Below are positions 22,341-33,132 of a stretch of 64,000 bases of DNA, piece by piece; position 1 is the stretch's first letter, and every line of letters starts with the position of its first letter. The translations under genes were made by a program, and so were the position numbers. The DNA lies in contig OW799237.1 in NCBI GenBank assembly GCA_941918925.1, positions 3,577,201 to 3,641,200 on the forward strand. Reading direction: 5' to 3'. Under the pieces are notes generated by a model, which did not search any database, was not told the DNA's origin, and was given only the letters and a program-made list of their open reading frames with translations. Source of the DNA: Phyto melanocephala. Lineage: Eukaryota > Arthropoda > Insecta > Diptera > Rhinophoridae.

Positions 22341-23582
22341 TGTTAAAACTGAGCAAAAATGTCTAATACAATAAAATTGTTTAAAATAATTTTATTTATA
22401 ATGTTTAAAATAATATAATAGAATTGAAAAAGCTTTGTTAAAACTAAAATTTCTATTAAAAATGTAATTAGCAATATACTTTCCTCTTAAACTTAACGCA
22501 CGACCTACGCAGGTGTATATGTCTGAGTTCATGTAGTAGATTATTTACCAACAACAATTTTAAAAGACTTCATCTTAATGTAGGCTATTAAATTTTGCTT
22601 GTGTTGCTGTTATGGCTGATGTGTTGTTGTTGTTGTTTTTATTTTTATTACCAGTATTGTTGATATTTTGCAGTAGATTTTTTTTATAGTTTTAATCGAT
22701 TAACTTTCTCACATTTTGCTAGATGTATGTACACAGATACACTAGACATAAATTCAGATATTTTGTGTTTAAGTAAATATAGGTGAGTTTGTCTGTGTGT
22801 ACATTTAATAGGGAAATGGCTATTTGAAAAGAAAATTTTAAGTATTTTTTTTTTAATTTTCTCTTAATAGAACAATTTTCTAAGTTGATAAATTCTTTGC
22901 TTTTAGGAATTTAAGCATAATCTTTGATTTTTCAGAATTTTTTTATATGACCCTAATGCCATCAACTGCATGCATACTAAAATTAGTTAATTCTACTGTA
23001 TTCGATCTTTTGCATGTGTGTGAATGTAGTTTAATTTTTTTGTTAAATTTCCATTTTAAATTTAATTAAAAAAAAGTTTGTTAAAGTCTTAAGGCAATAT
23101 GCTGCATAAATACACACATGAGCACAAAAGCACACACACACACGCATAAACGTAAATAAATAAATAAATAAACCTACAGACACATATACATACGCATATA
23201 AATGTAAATGAATTTGCATGAACTATATATTTATCATACTAATATTCGTTTTTCATGTTCTCATATGTATGCATGTATGTGTAATTATACTTACACATAT
23301 TTATATTGTTAATTTATAAAGGATTAAAAAGGGATTTTCATCTTTTTTGTACAAGTTCATTTTGTATTTTGCGAATTCTGTTAAATATTCATTTACTCAT
23401 TGTTTAATGTAATTAATTTTTGGGCAATTTAAAAGAGTCTAAAAAAAAACATTCTTTTGAATTTTTCGTAAAATGAGTTGAAATTCAATTAAGAGAGTAA
23501 GTTTGTGCATAAGAAATATTGCTTATTTTGTTCAGTATGAATTATTAATAGCTTTTTAAAAATCAATAAAACTTTCAATTAT
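22341..23582. other. AT-rich spacer
   Basis: Holds GTT repeats (22622-22640), CA and TAAA/AAAT runs (23130-23172) and ATGTATG-type words. No gene recognised. Confidence 0.45.
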
Positions 23583-23590
23583 ATGATGGT

Positions 23591-25328
23591 CAGTGTTGTC
23601 AACTTTTAAATTTCAATTTCACCTATACCCAGGAAAAAGCGCGTAATTGTAAGAAAAAATACTGGATTAAAAATTTTTACTTTTGATTCTATTTATTTTA
23701 TAAAATTAAAAATTTTTATATAAAATGTAATAAGTTCACATTGTTCCTATTAAAAGCATTAGGTTTAGATAAATTCAATAAGAATTTTATTTTAAATAAT
23801 ACATTTTTAAGCAGTGTGGTCACTTTAACTTCACAGTTGCCAATGTAATCACTATTTTACAGAACAACTTTAAGACGCCACTTTCCCTTAAGTTCTATTG
23901 CTATCGGTTAATCGTCATATAAATAAGTCTACCGATATTATATTATTAATATCATCTGTCCAAAACATCCTTTAAATTATACATTATGATGTCATTAATA
24001 TGAAAGTTGCTAACAATGTTAATATTAACCTCATCAGGATGCCAACATCTGTTTTGTAAAATTGTAAAATTAAAAGTTTTTGCATATAAATTTCTTTTTT
24101 TTTTGTTTTAATTTTTTAAAACATCTCCACGCAATCTGAAAGCATGTACAAAATAATATGTTGAATGTACTAAAAAACAGTTCTTCACTTATTACAATTT
24201 GGCATCTAAACCCATTATTTTAACAAGGCGATGTCATTGGAGGCAAGTACTTACCACTCCCGCTTATAAATAGGGACCCGAATAAGTACTTGCCATCCTC
24301 GCTTATAAATAGGGACTCGTGTAAGTACTTATTACGGTTGCTTATAAATAGATACTTAAATAAGTACTTTATAGCAATAAAAAAGTACTTGATTTTAATA
24401 ACCTATAATTATTATGGACTTACAGAAGTCGTTCGGATCTTCTTAGGACAAAAATTCAGTTGGATTATTTTGCGATACGTTAATTTGAAATTTAATAGTC
24501 ATTGAAAATCAGTAACTCACCAGTTTCCTAATAAACTGCTTTTCCGCTAGAGTGAAAAACATTAGTACTTATAATTTAAGAGTGTTAAACTAAATGAGAA
24601 TTATAAAAGTTAATGTATTTTAATAGCTTCTGACAAATTTCGCAACAAGAAATTAAATTGTTTGTGTACCTAAGCAAATGTCTGAAAATAAGTACTTACG
24701 CATCACATTCTAAATCAAGTCATTACTAGAACCCTTCTTCGTAAGACAGACGATATGTAATTGTCATTGAAAAGTATGTCGTTTAGTAAGATCAACTTAT
24801 TACCTAGTTTTTGCTGGGTCAAAACGTTCGATCAACGTGAAACTTAACTTGTATATTAGGTTCCCATAACAATAAAATTTTGAAAAAAGTATTTTCTTTA
24901 TGTCTCATAAATCATATAGGATAAAAAGAAACGACTAGCGGAATTAAATTACAATATATAAGGTAAAATATAAAATCCAACCATATATTTTTAAATGGTT
25001 GTTAGTTCAAAAAAATAATACTATCAATCAAATCAAATGTACTATCAATCCTTATCATTTTACTAATTTAAAGTTTTAATACATTTTCCATACTTTCAAC
25101 TTAATATCATTTAACAATAAGTAAATATGTTGTAGTTTTTGTATCTTAAATCACTCTTACCAAAAATTATTTATAAAAAAAAAATATTTTAAAAATAAGC
25201 ATTTGGTGATACCGAAGAAGAAAGAAAAGCACTAAAAATTAAACTAAAAAGCAACGAGCACTGAGTAGAAAATTTCCGCGTCAAAATGAACTATTAATAG
25301 TACTAAAAACATCGAGTTGACAACACTC
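23591..25328. mobile_element. Non-autonomous hAT element, 1738 bp
   Basis: Left end CAGTGTTGTCAACT and right end AGTTGACAACACTC are inverted repeats (13 of 14 positions). They are flanked by the perfect 8-bp TSD ATGATGGT (23583-23590, 25329-25336). No transposase frame is visible. The interior carries a 39-bp tandem repeat (24261-24378) and additional AAGTACTTAC words (24247, 24692). Confidence 0.85.
24246..24378 (+). repeat. 39-bp tandem repeat, three units
   Basis: Units containing GCTTATAAATAGGGAC and TAAGTACTT start at 24262, 24301 and 24340, an exact 39-bp period. The first two are closest; the third is diverged (ATAGATACT). Partial AAGTACTT units extend the array at both sides. It lies inside the hAT element 23591-25328. 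Confidence 0.85.
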
Positions 25329-25500
25329 ATGATGGTGTTATTTTCATTAGCAAATTATCAGGAGTAATTATTACAAAAAAGTTCTTTGTTTTTGTTTCAA
25401 ACTCTACAAGAAAAAAGTAAAATATTTCAAATGAATTTTACTAATTTTAAAATTAATATTTCGAGTTTTCGACAGCACTTCGTAGAACTTGTTTTCTTAA

Positions 25501-25806
25501 GGCTATAATACACGGCATGTTTTTTACATCTGACTTTAAAATTTGTGAGACATATGTAAATCTACATGTCTGTCAAAATTGTACTTTTACGCTGACTGCT
25601 TTGCAGCAGCTGAGATTTCTGCCAACGACTGATGTCACATGTTTCGACAGAAGAAAATAGAGCGCACTCTAATTAAAATTTTGTCAGATGTCTCAACACA
25701 TGTTTTTTTACAGAAGTAATGTTTTAAAGGTAACACACGACATGTTTATATTAGCAGTGGAGAATTTGACAAGTCAGACGTAAAAAACATGCCGTGTATT
25801 AGCTCC
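25501..25806 (-). mobile_element. GG-TAATACACGG MITE, copy 2 (about 306 bp)
   Basis: The same family as 10407-10701. Left end GGCTATAATACACGG and right end CCGTGTATTAGCTCC read the same way as in copy 1. Everything between the terminal repeats is the reverse complement of copy 1 (for example GTGAGACATATGTAAATC here, GATTTACATATGTCTCAC there). TTA immediately outside both ends (25497-25499, 25808-25810) is compatible with a 3-bp duplication if the end is taken one base further out. Confidence 0.8.
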
Positions 25807-25810
25807 TTTA

Positions 25811-26895
25811 GCTGATAATTATAGCGAACGGCAAATTAGTTATCCTTCTCTACAAATCTGAATTTAAGTTGTTATATTTTAGTGGAGAATAATTGGACAC
25901 TACTAAAACGCAAACAATCTTAGGATATAAGCAATTTAGCTTTTGACTTGACTTTCTTCGCTGAAAATCGTTTGAATCAAATAAGTTTTGAAATTCTTTT
26001 TTAATCAAAAATATTTTTAAAAATAACCTTCAAGATATTCAAATAAGTCTTTAAAGTAAAAAAAAAATGTTTATGGTAAAAAGAAGGGGTGAACATATTT
26101 TTCCCTGCCATAATGCAGCATTTCACTCTCAATTTTTGTGATTTTTATTACGAAAAAAAAAGGTAAAAGCATAAAAACATCTTGGGTTTCTCTACAAAGT
26201 TGTGGAAAAGAAATAAGTGGCAGTTGATATTTTTGCAACCAATATGTCACTATGTTTTTTAAAATAATTGTAGGTTTAAGAGATTGTTAAAGGAGAAAAA
26301 ATCTTTAAAATTTTAAAATTAATACACATTCCTTCAGGGTGGTAAATTGCTACAATAAATTAAATTTTTTATAGGTGTTCTCTGTTTAGAATTTTAGAAT
26401 TTGTATATCAGAGATAAACGAGTTCATATCATCTGTTTATTTTAATACTATTTAATTAAAAAAAATTTATTTTTGTGGCAATAGGGAAAAACTGCTTATA
26501 TCGGTTTTACAAAATTTTCTGGAAAACTCTTTTGAATTAATTTTTATAAATTAATTGCTAACTGTTATATAAATTCAGCGCTGTATATTTTAAAAGGCAT
26601 ATCGGTTCTTGTATATTTAGTGAAGTTATAAGTTAAAATAAGTTGTTATTCCAAATGATGTTGTTCATTGAAAAATAAAGTCAAAAAGTTTTTACACTAC
26701 AACTGCAGGAATCAAATAATGTTATTATCTCAATTTTAGCTTATGTCGACTTAAGCAGTTATTTATTTTTGTCACAGATATATTTGTCAAACCCATTAAA
26801 GGGATAACAAAACATTATATATAAATTAGTTTGGAATATTCAGTTAAAAAAGTACACTTGTGTAAATTTTTTAATACCAAAAATAAAATCTAATT
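25811..26895. other. AT-rich spacer
   Basis: No coding or element boundary supported. Confidence 0.4.
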
Positions 26896-26977
26896 TTCCA
26901 TCCCTGCACAAATAAATGAAATCAAAGCGAATTAAGAAAAAATATATAAAGTATGCAAGGCATATTCAAACATTCCA

Positions 26978-27199
26978 TACATACTTCTTAGGAGATGTTT
27001 TCTCTCAAGGCCAATTCGTATATCAGGGATGGAAAAGTTGTTATGTTATTTATAATTTAAAAAAATTAGTGGCGCAAAAGCAACATATATACAAAAATTT
27101 GGTACATACTTCTTAGGATATGTTTTTTCTCAAGGCCAATTTGTATATCAGGGATGGAAAAGTTTTTATGTTATTTATAATTTAAAAAAAAATTAAAAA
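26978..27199 (+). repeat. 125-bp tandem duplication
   Basis: CATACTTCTTAGGA...CTCAAGGCCAATTCG...CAGGGATGGAAAAGTT at 26980 onward is repeated 125 bp later (27105, 27149) with few changes. CAGGGATGGAAAA resembles a hAT terminus, and the inverted version TTTTCCATCCCTG lies just upstream near 26895-26907. The duplication may therefore derive from a hAT-type repeat, but no TSD could be defined. Confidence 0.65.
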
Positions 27200-27317
27200 T
27201 AAAAAAATTAAAATTAAATTAGTTAATAATTAATTTATTATCCAACCAGTACCTCTAAATTAAATTTTTAATACCGAAACCAAACTCATATTGTCCATTC
27301 CTGTATTAATAAATGAA

Positions 27318-27383
27318 TTTAAGGCGAATTGAACTAATTTTGATATTATGCCTCCCCATAAGCTGAGCTGAATTCGCCTTAAA
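27318..27383. repeat. Short palindrome with AAGGCGAATT ends
   Basis: TTTAAGGCGAATT (27318-27330) is the exact reverse complement of 27371-27383. The core AAGGCGAATT is also the tip of the P-like element at 45925-46899. It could be a tiny internal-deletion derivative of that family; no TSD was seen. Confidence 0.55.
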
Positions 27384-29430
27384 GTTATGCTCTACTATTA
27401 GCTGTTGCGAGAAGACAACCTTGTAAATATGCCCTGCAAAAGATTTAAATTGTTAAATATTTGATATTATTTACCATAAAACTTTTAAGATTCAGAATAA
27501 ATTTAAATATTTTTTAAATTTTCTGAAGTAGGGTTCATATAAGAACGTTCTTTACCTTCTTTACCTTCTTAAACTTTTTTAATACTCAACATTTTTTATT
27601 GCCATTGTCTTAGGAAATTTGTACGAAACGTTTCTGGTACATAAGTAACAAGCAAAAACAAAAGGTTATAAGAAAAGAGCACAAGAATATGAAGAAAAAT
27701 CAACATAAATAATTCATTATTGCCGCCTGGTTGAACATAAATCAAAAAGCCACATACACCACATATGACTCGCGTTAAAAGTTACCTTTTTCTTACAGTA
27801 GAGTAGCTTGTGTTAGTACGTTGGTGTAAGTTTGTTTGTAGATGTTGTAACCCTGCAGTTTTTTTCTTTATTATGCTAAAAGTCTAAAAGAATTAAACTT
27901 GTGTTCAAATAACCCTAAAGAAGATGTCATTAATTACATTGTAATGGTTTACTAATGTCTTTGCCACCAACACAACTTAAATCGCGGTAGACTATAAATC
28001 ATAGCTAAACACATACTAAGTGCAAATGCTACGGCAGACCTCTGTCTAACAAATATTTTGGCGGTTACAAAGGACTGCACGATTGGACATGTCGGAAAAC
28101 ATCCAAAATTCTTTTCTAGCCCAGAGAAAATGCCTGAAGTGGCATGGAACTCCGTGAAAGAAGAAATACCGATTGTTATCCATGGAATTACTAGTGAGTG
28201 AATGGGGTTAAAAAGGAACTCATATGTATAACTCTTACCACTGAGGTAATGGATATTAACGTTGTTATCCCTATGCTCCTAAACGGCCTTAATATCAAAA
28301 TTTTGAGTTCAGAGTCTATATTCCGGTGAATTAATTTCCTAGTACTGTTTACGTTACTCCATCTGACGAATTATGGAATCATAATCCTAATTGATAAATA
28401 ACCACATTATGTAATCTAAAAGCTAGTCCTCTTAAACAAGTTTCTACCATTGCCATTGCAAATTAAGTAGAATTTATTTCCCTTCTTCTAAAACAAGCTT
28501 GTATTTAAATAGCTGTAAGACTCGCACTTCCCTTTGTTACCCAAAACAGTAAAAAAGTCTCAAATTTTTAAGCAATTGTCCTCCGAACTGTAGGGCTTAA
28601 CTGAAACACAATAATAACCACCTGCGTTTATAACACACATAAACAAGTGCAAGTACATAATCTAAGTATATCAATGATATATATCGCGCAAATCGGTACT
28701 CTCTTCAATAATTAGGTTTCAGTTTTAAATACCAACAACAAACGCATTTAATTGTACATTCATAGCAAAATCTATTTAAGTCTAGATTTTAGAATGTGAA
28801 ATGTTTCTTTTATTGTTCTTTGGAAAATTGTCTTTTTGTGAAATTTTTTTGTTGTATTTGTTGTTTTAGTATTCAGGCCGCTAACTAAAACGCATTCATG
28901 TATGCACACATGTAGACAATGGAATTTTGCAGCTGGGATACAGTGAAGAATATTTAATAGTGGGTAGTTATAAATAAGTTTTAAAAGTTAAAAAGGATAC
29001 AAAGGATATTTTTTTGGTTGTGAACTTATAATAACACTGTTGTGTTTCCCAACTAATCTAAGCGATTTTATTTTGTTCTGAAAATATTTATGTTTAAATT
29101 GTCTTACGATCTCTTACTTACGTCAAGGACCGTCTTAACTTAAAACGTAACCGCAAGAGTTCATACAAGAACTTTTAACAGGTTAACAATTACCGATTGA
29201 TATTGCTCAAATGATCAGAAATGTAAACAATATTAATAAAATCCACTTAAGAATTGTTTTTATACTAAGAAGTTGCTCACATATACACGTATGTATTGGC
29301 TGTTTTATTCATACTTCTCTTTTATTCAGACTCCATTATTCTGAAACTAAGCGGGCCAAGACTTAGCAGATTAACTAGTATAGTAACAGTTCACACGGAG
29401 CTGACAACACATTTAGCTTGTCGAATGATA
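27384..29430. other. Spacer without recognised gene
   Basis: Mostly AT-rich. 28030-28330 is less AT-rich and reads in part VTKDCTIGHVGKHPKFF on the plus strand, but it matches no family I know and is interrupted by stops. No annotation can be supported. Confidence 0.35.
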
Positions 29431-29437
29431 TGACATA

Positions 29438-30211
29438 TGGGCAATTCCATGAATATGTCAACCACGACTGTAAAAACAAAAACTCTTAATAAAGGTTTAA
29501 TTATAAAGAAAACACTTAAATTTTACTATGTGCAGGTATTTATAGCTTATTTAATTATTTTAAGAGCAATAATAAGAGTTTAATCTGATTATCTCTTGGT
29601 AAAATGTCCAGCCCATTCCAAAGACAAAAAAACTTCATACGTTTTCATATTATGACAAGCACTTTATAAATGCCTCTCAAACTTCATATTCATTAAGCGA
29701 AAAAGTTAGAATTTAACTAGTTTGTAGTAGGCTAAGGTGACAGTTAAAACTTAGCACCTAATTTAGAATTTAACTTTTTTTCTTAACATTTATACCCAAG
29801 AATATTATAAGAGAAAAATCTGTCACAAACGATATGTCACGTACGATATTAAATTATATTTATTATGAAATCATTTAGAGATTGTTTTCAATTAAGTATG
29901 ATGGATTTTAAATGAAAAATATATGGTTTAGTGTAAGAAATTAAAAAAAGAAAAAATACCTCACAAGATTCGCAGATTTTTTCATATTTCCATATATACC
30001 TCAAAATCACTTCTGTCACGTACGATATACTCTAATTTTGCCCGATATTTTAGACAACAATTATTCGAATATAATTATTTTTTTTTTTAAATAAAGTACC
30101 CTCTGAATGGAACATTAAGATCTATTTTTTTTTCAGTTACTCTTACTTTTGCAAAAATTATTCCACTTTATATGAGTAAAAATGTCACGTACGATGACAT
30201 GGAAATGCCCA
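29438..30211. mobile_element. TIR element with repeated TGTCACGTACGATA (774 bp)
   Basis: TGGGCAATTCCATG at the left and CATGGAAATGCCCA at the right form inverted ends with one mismatch, flanked by TA on both sides (29436-29437, 30212-30213). Inside, the 14-mer TGTCACGTACGATA occurs at 29835, 30014 and (last base changed) 30183. A variant, TGTCACAAACGATA, lies at 29821. The repeats lie only in the right part. No open frame. A TA target suggests a Tc1/mariner-type non-autonomous element. Confidence 0.75.
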
Positions 30212-30213
30212 TA

Positions 30214-30570
30214 TAGAGCACCTTGCAATATTATCTTTGTTTGGAGTATTAAACACGAGAACTTAAACATGGACACTATGCCAAACTTGGAATATCTAAC
30301 GAATTCGAATTGTAAATCCCTATGGAATTACATTTAAGGAATTGGGTGCTAAACCTGGTCGAAGTATAAGATGAGTTTAGGATTATGGTTTTTGTAGTGA
30401 AATTATTATTCCCTAGAGCGTACAACATGCTAACTTGGGCAGGCTCCTTTTTGAAATCTAACCTAACGCTACTCTACTCTATTCAATCGCTTGTTCATAT
30501 TTTCGAAAAAAAAAAAAAATAAATATGTGTAATGTAGAACGAGAGAGACAGCAAGCATTTGCATATATTC
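30214..30570. other. Spacer
   Basis: No gene recognised. Confidence 0.35.
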
Positions 30571-30576
30571 TTTGAC

Positions 30577-31314
30577 GTTAGGCAAAAAGGTCTTAAGTAA
30601 AATAAACTGCAGCTTCAATTTTTAAATAAGGTTTACAAATTTTTTTCTTTCTTTCATTTGGTAACAATAACTCAAGTCTAGCTCAACTACCTTTAATCGT
30701 AATCATTTACGGCCTTATTCATAACAAAAAGTTGGCATAAAGTTAGCATTAACTTTATTCATAACACACATGCCAAACTCTGGCTAACGATTTACTAAAA
30801 TCTTGTTAACGAGTTGCCGAACGTTTGCCAAATTGTGAAAAACAGCTGTTCTGTGTTGTTGTTTTATATTACCAATATTTTTTTACGTACCTATTCATCC
30901 TGTTGCCAATTTACAGACCGTTTGCCTTGTTTTTCCATTTTTATAAAAAATTTATTGTTCCTTATTTTTTAAAATTATTTTTCAATTTTAAAAATTGGAA
31001 AAACAAAAAATGTCTAAATCAGGGGATATACAAAAAATGGTTGCATTTTTGAGGAGTTTCTTGCAATTTCAGAGTTGATTTATGAAAAGTTGGCAGACGG
31101 ATAAAAATTTCTTATGAATAAACTCTGTGCCAACGAGCTGCCAAGCTTAATCGGCATTCTAGTTAGCAGCTCCTTATACGTAGTGTATAAACTGTGGCTA
31201 ACTTTTTGTTACGAATAAGGCCGTTAGTTTTTAGGCGATAGTTCAGAAAAATTCATATTTTGTTTGGTATTGAACACAAACAGCAATTTTTGACTTAACG
31301 CCTTTTTGCCTAAC
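30577..31314. mobile_element. Outer MITE with GTTAGGCAAAAAGG ends, split
   Basis: GTTAGGCAAAAAGGTCTTAAG (30577 on) mirrors ACTTAACGCCTTTTTGCCTAAC (31293-31314). The region between contains the younger 514-bp element 30710-31223; without it, this element is only about 220 bp. No TSD could be fixed. Confidence 0.65.
30710..31223. mobile_element. CGGCC-ended MITE with TTA duplication (514 bp)
   Basis: CGGCCTTATTCATAACAAAA at the left mirrors TTTTGTTACGAATAAGGCCG at the right. TTA flanks both ends (30707-30709, 31224-31226), the preferred target of PIF/Harbinger transposons. Repeated GCCAACTTT/GTTGGC words occur inside. The 75-codon plus frame inside is low-complexity noise. Confidence 0.75.
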
Positions 31315-31640
31315 TTTAATGAATTGAGTATTAGAAAAGCAAAATACAATAACATCAATACAAGGTTCTTTTGCATGTAACTGTTTTCTAGCAGTTCAGA
31401 ACAAACTTTCAGTTAGCCGACTAGAAACAAAGTTAAAGCACTGTTCGAAAACATACTCATTTTGATGAAAAGTATATATAAACAAGATTCTTTTTAACAT
31501 GAGCTAAGAAAACTTAAGAATATGTCGAATTCTGGCATAGACTAAGGCGCTGTTAATGGCTTAGTGTAATTGATAAAATAGAAAATTTTGACGGTTTTTG
31601 AAAAGAATTCATCAAGAGTATTGAAAATTTCATCCTAAAA
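31315..31640. other. Spacer
   Basis: No gene recognised. Confidence 0.35.
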
Positions 31641-31646
31641 CTATTA

Positions 31647-31763
31647 GGGCCGTATATATAAAAAATATTTTAGGTTTATTAAAGGCTTATTTGACAGATA
31701 TTGTAAAGAAATTTGTCAAATAAGCCTTCAATAAACCTAAAATATTTTTTATGAATACGGCCC
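31647..31763. mobile_element. Hairpin MITE, copy 2 (117 bp, TTA duplication)
   Basis: A near-perfect palindrome from GGGCCGTAT to ATACGGCCC, with AAAAAATATTTTAGGTTTAT mirrored at the other end. It is flanked by TTA on both sides (31644-31646, 31764-31766). Its length is the same as copy 1 at 13139-13255, with high sequence identity. GGGCC tips plus a TTA target fit PIF/Harbinger-derived MITEs. A transcript would fold into one long hairpin. Confidence 0.85.
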
Positions 31764-31769
31764 TTAGCC

Positions 31770-32580
31770 TATAATCCACCCATAAATATTAAAAAAGGAA
31801 CCATTTAGTTCCAATAACAATTAAAATATTTTTCTTGTTTAACAACTTAATGCTTGGCAAAAAGAGGACACAAATGTTAAAAACTTCCTTTAAACAAATA
31901 TCCGTAAGTGCTTAATATCGGCTTCCTTTAGTCATTTTAACAACCGCCGTACCATATACACATCCATCGAAATTCATTGAACCGTCTATCCATCACCATC
32001 TATAGACGTACATATTCATGCAGCCAGTCATTTGTTGTGCCATTCCATTGGAACGTACGTTCATGTATTCATTTAAACCGTCTTGTATATCCTTAGTTTA
32101 GAACTTTTGATTTTCCCTTTTAAATTCTACTCAATTGCATCTTATTACCACATCACAGACATACACACACACACATATCCCCTATAAATAGACTTGTGCA
32201 TACTGATTTCTTATATCCTTAAACATTTAAATGCCTCTGAACAGATGTGTGTAATTGTGTTTGTGTGTGTGTCATTGTACTGTTTGTGCATTTGTTTGTT
32301 ATATTTCGGAGCTATTGTTGTAGAGTCATCTTATCCGCTGCTGTTACTGCGGCCTTAGACTAAAGTATGTTTAAGTATGAGTGAAGTATATAGATGATCA
32401 CGTACATAAGCATATAACTTTTAAACCATAAAATAGTATTTTGTGTAAATGTGGTAGTATATTATATGGAATATTTGTAGAAATTTCTACTCTATTTGTC
32501 GTTTACTCCATTTGTGGTTTTATGTATGTTAATACGCACACATACATATGCACGTACTTATGTCAATGAAAACATACAAA
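31770..32580. other. AT-rich spacer with CA/GT runs
   Basis: CA near 32162-32174 and GT near 32262-32272. No gene recognised. Confidence 0.4.
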
Positions 32581-32586
32581 TGAATA

Positions 32587-33130
32587 CAGTAAAAGCTCCA
32601 CAATTCGCATAATTATATGCAGCCGTAATCGGAATAATCGAGTTATTCGCATGTCCTTTACAGTGAAATGTTGATGCATTTGCTTTCTATTTGGATGATT
32701 ACGAAATAGTGATTTTGAAAATTGGATCATCGCTTAGTCGATTGTTATTAATAGAATTTTTATTTTGTGAAATGAATAGAAAGCGATGCAGAATTGCTTG
32801 TATTTGAAATTTATTTCGCTTCGATATTCGCATATTTGATATGTGTATATTTCGTACGATAAAATAATTATTTTAGCAATAAGGCTTGCGCTGTGTAAAG
32901 GCCTAAGCTAGTGGAAAAAGGTAAGGGAAATATTAAAGACATTTTGCTTGAATAATGTAGAAGACGATTAAGGAAAATTTTATTAAAAAATCGGTATTCA
33001 ATAGTCGATGTTCAATTATTTATTCAACAAATGCTATGCACTTACACTTTAGATCTGTTGATCAACTCTCGTTATGTGAAACTGTGAAATTAAAACTTTT
33101 TGCGTGTCATATTATATGGTGCTTTTACTG
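32587..33130. mobile_element. pogo-type non-autonomous element (544 bp)
   Basis: Perfect 10-bp inverted ends CAGTAAAAGC and GCTTTTACTG, with TA on both sides (32585-32586, 33131-33132). CAGT...ACTG ends plus a TA duplication are the signature of the pogo branch of Tc1/mariner. It encodes no transposase; repeated ATTCGCATA/TATTCGCAT words lie near the left end. Confidence 0.85.
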
Positions 33131-33132
33131 TA

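Noticed and set aside
28030..28330. Less AT-rich block with DCTIGHVGKHPKFF-like translation
   Set aside because: Resembles the LINE 'TGHC' motif only superficially; stops interrupt it and no second motif supports the call.
30825..31052. 75-codon hydrophobic plus frame
   Set aside because: Inside the CGGCC MITE; Phe/Tyr/Leu-rich because of poly-T, not a membrane protein.
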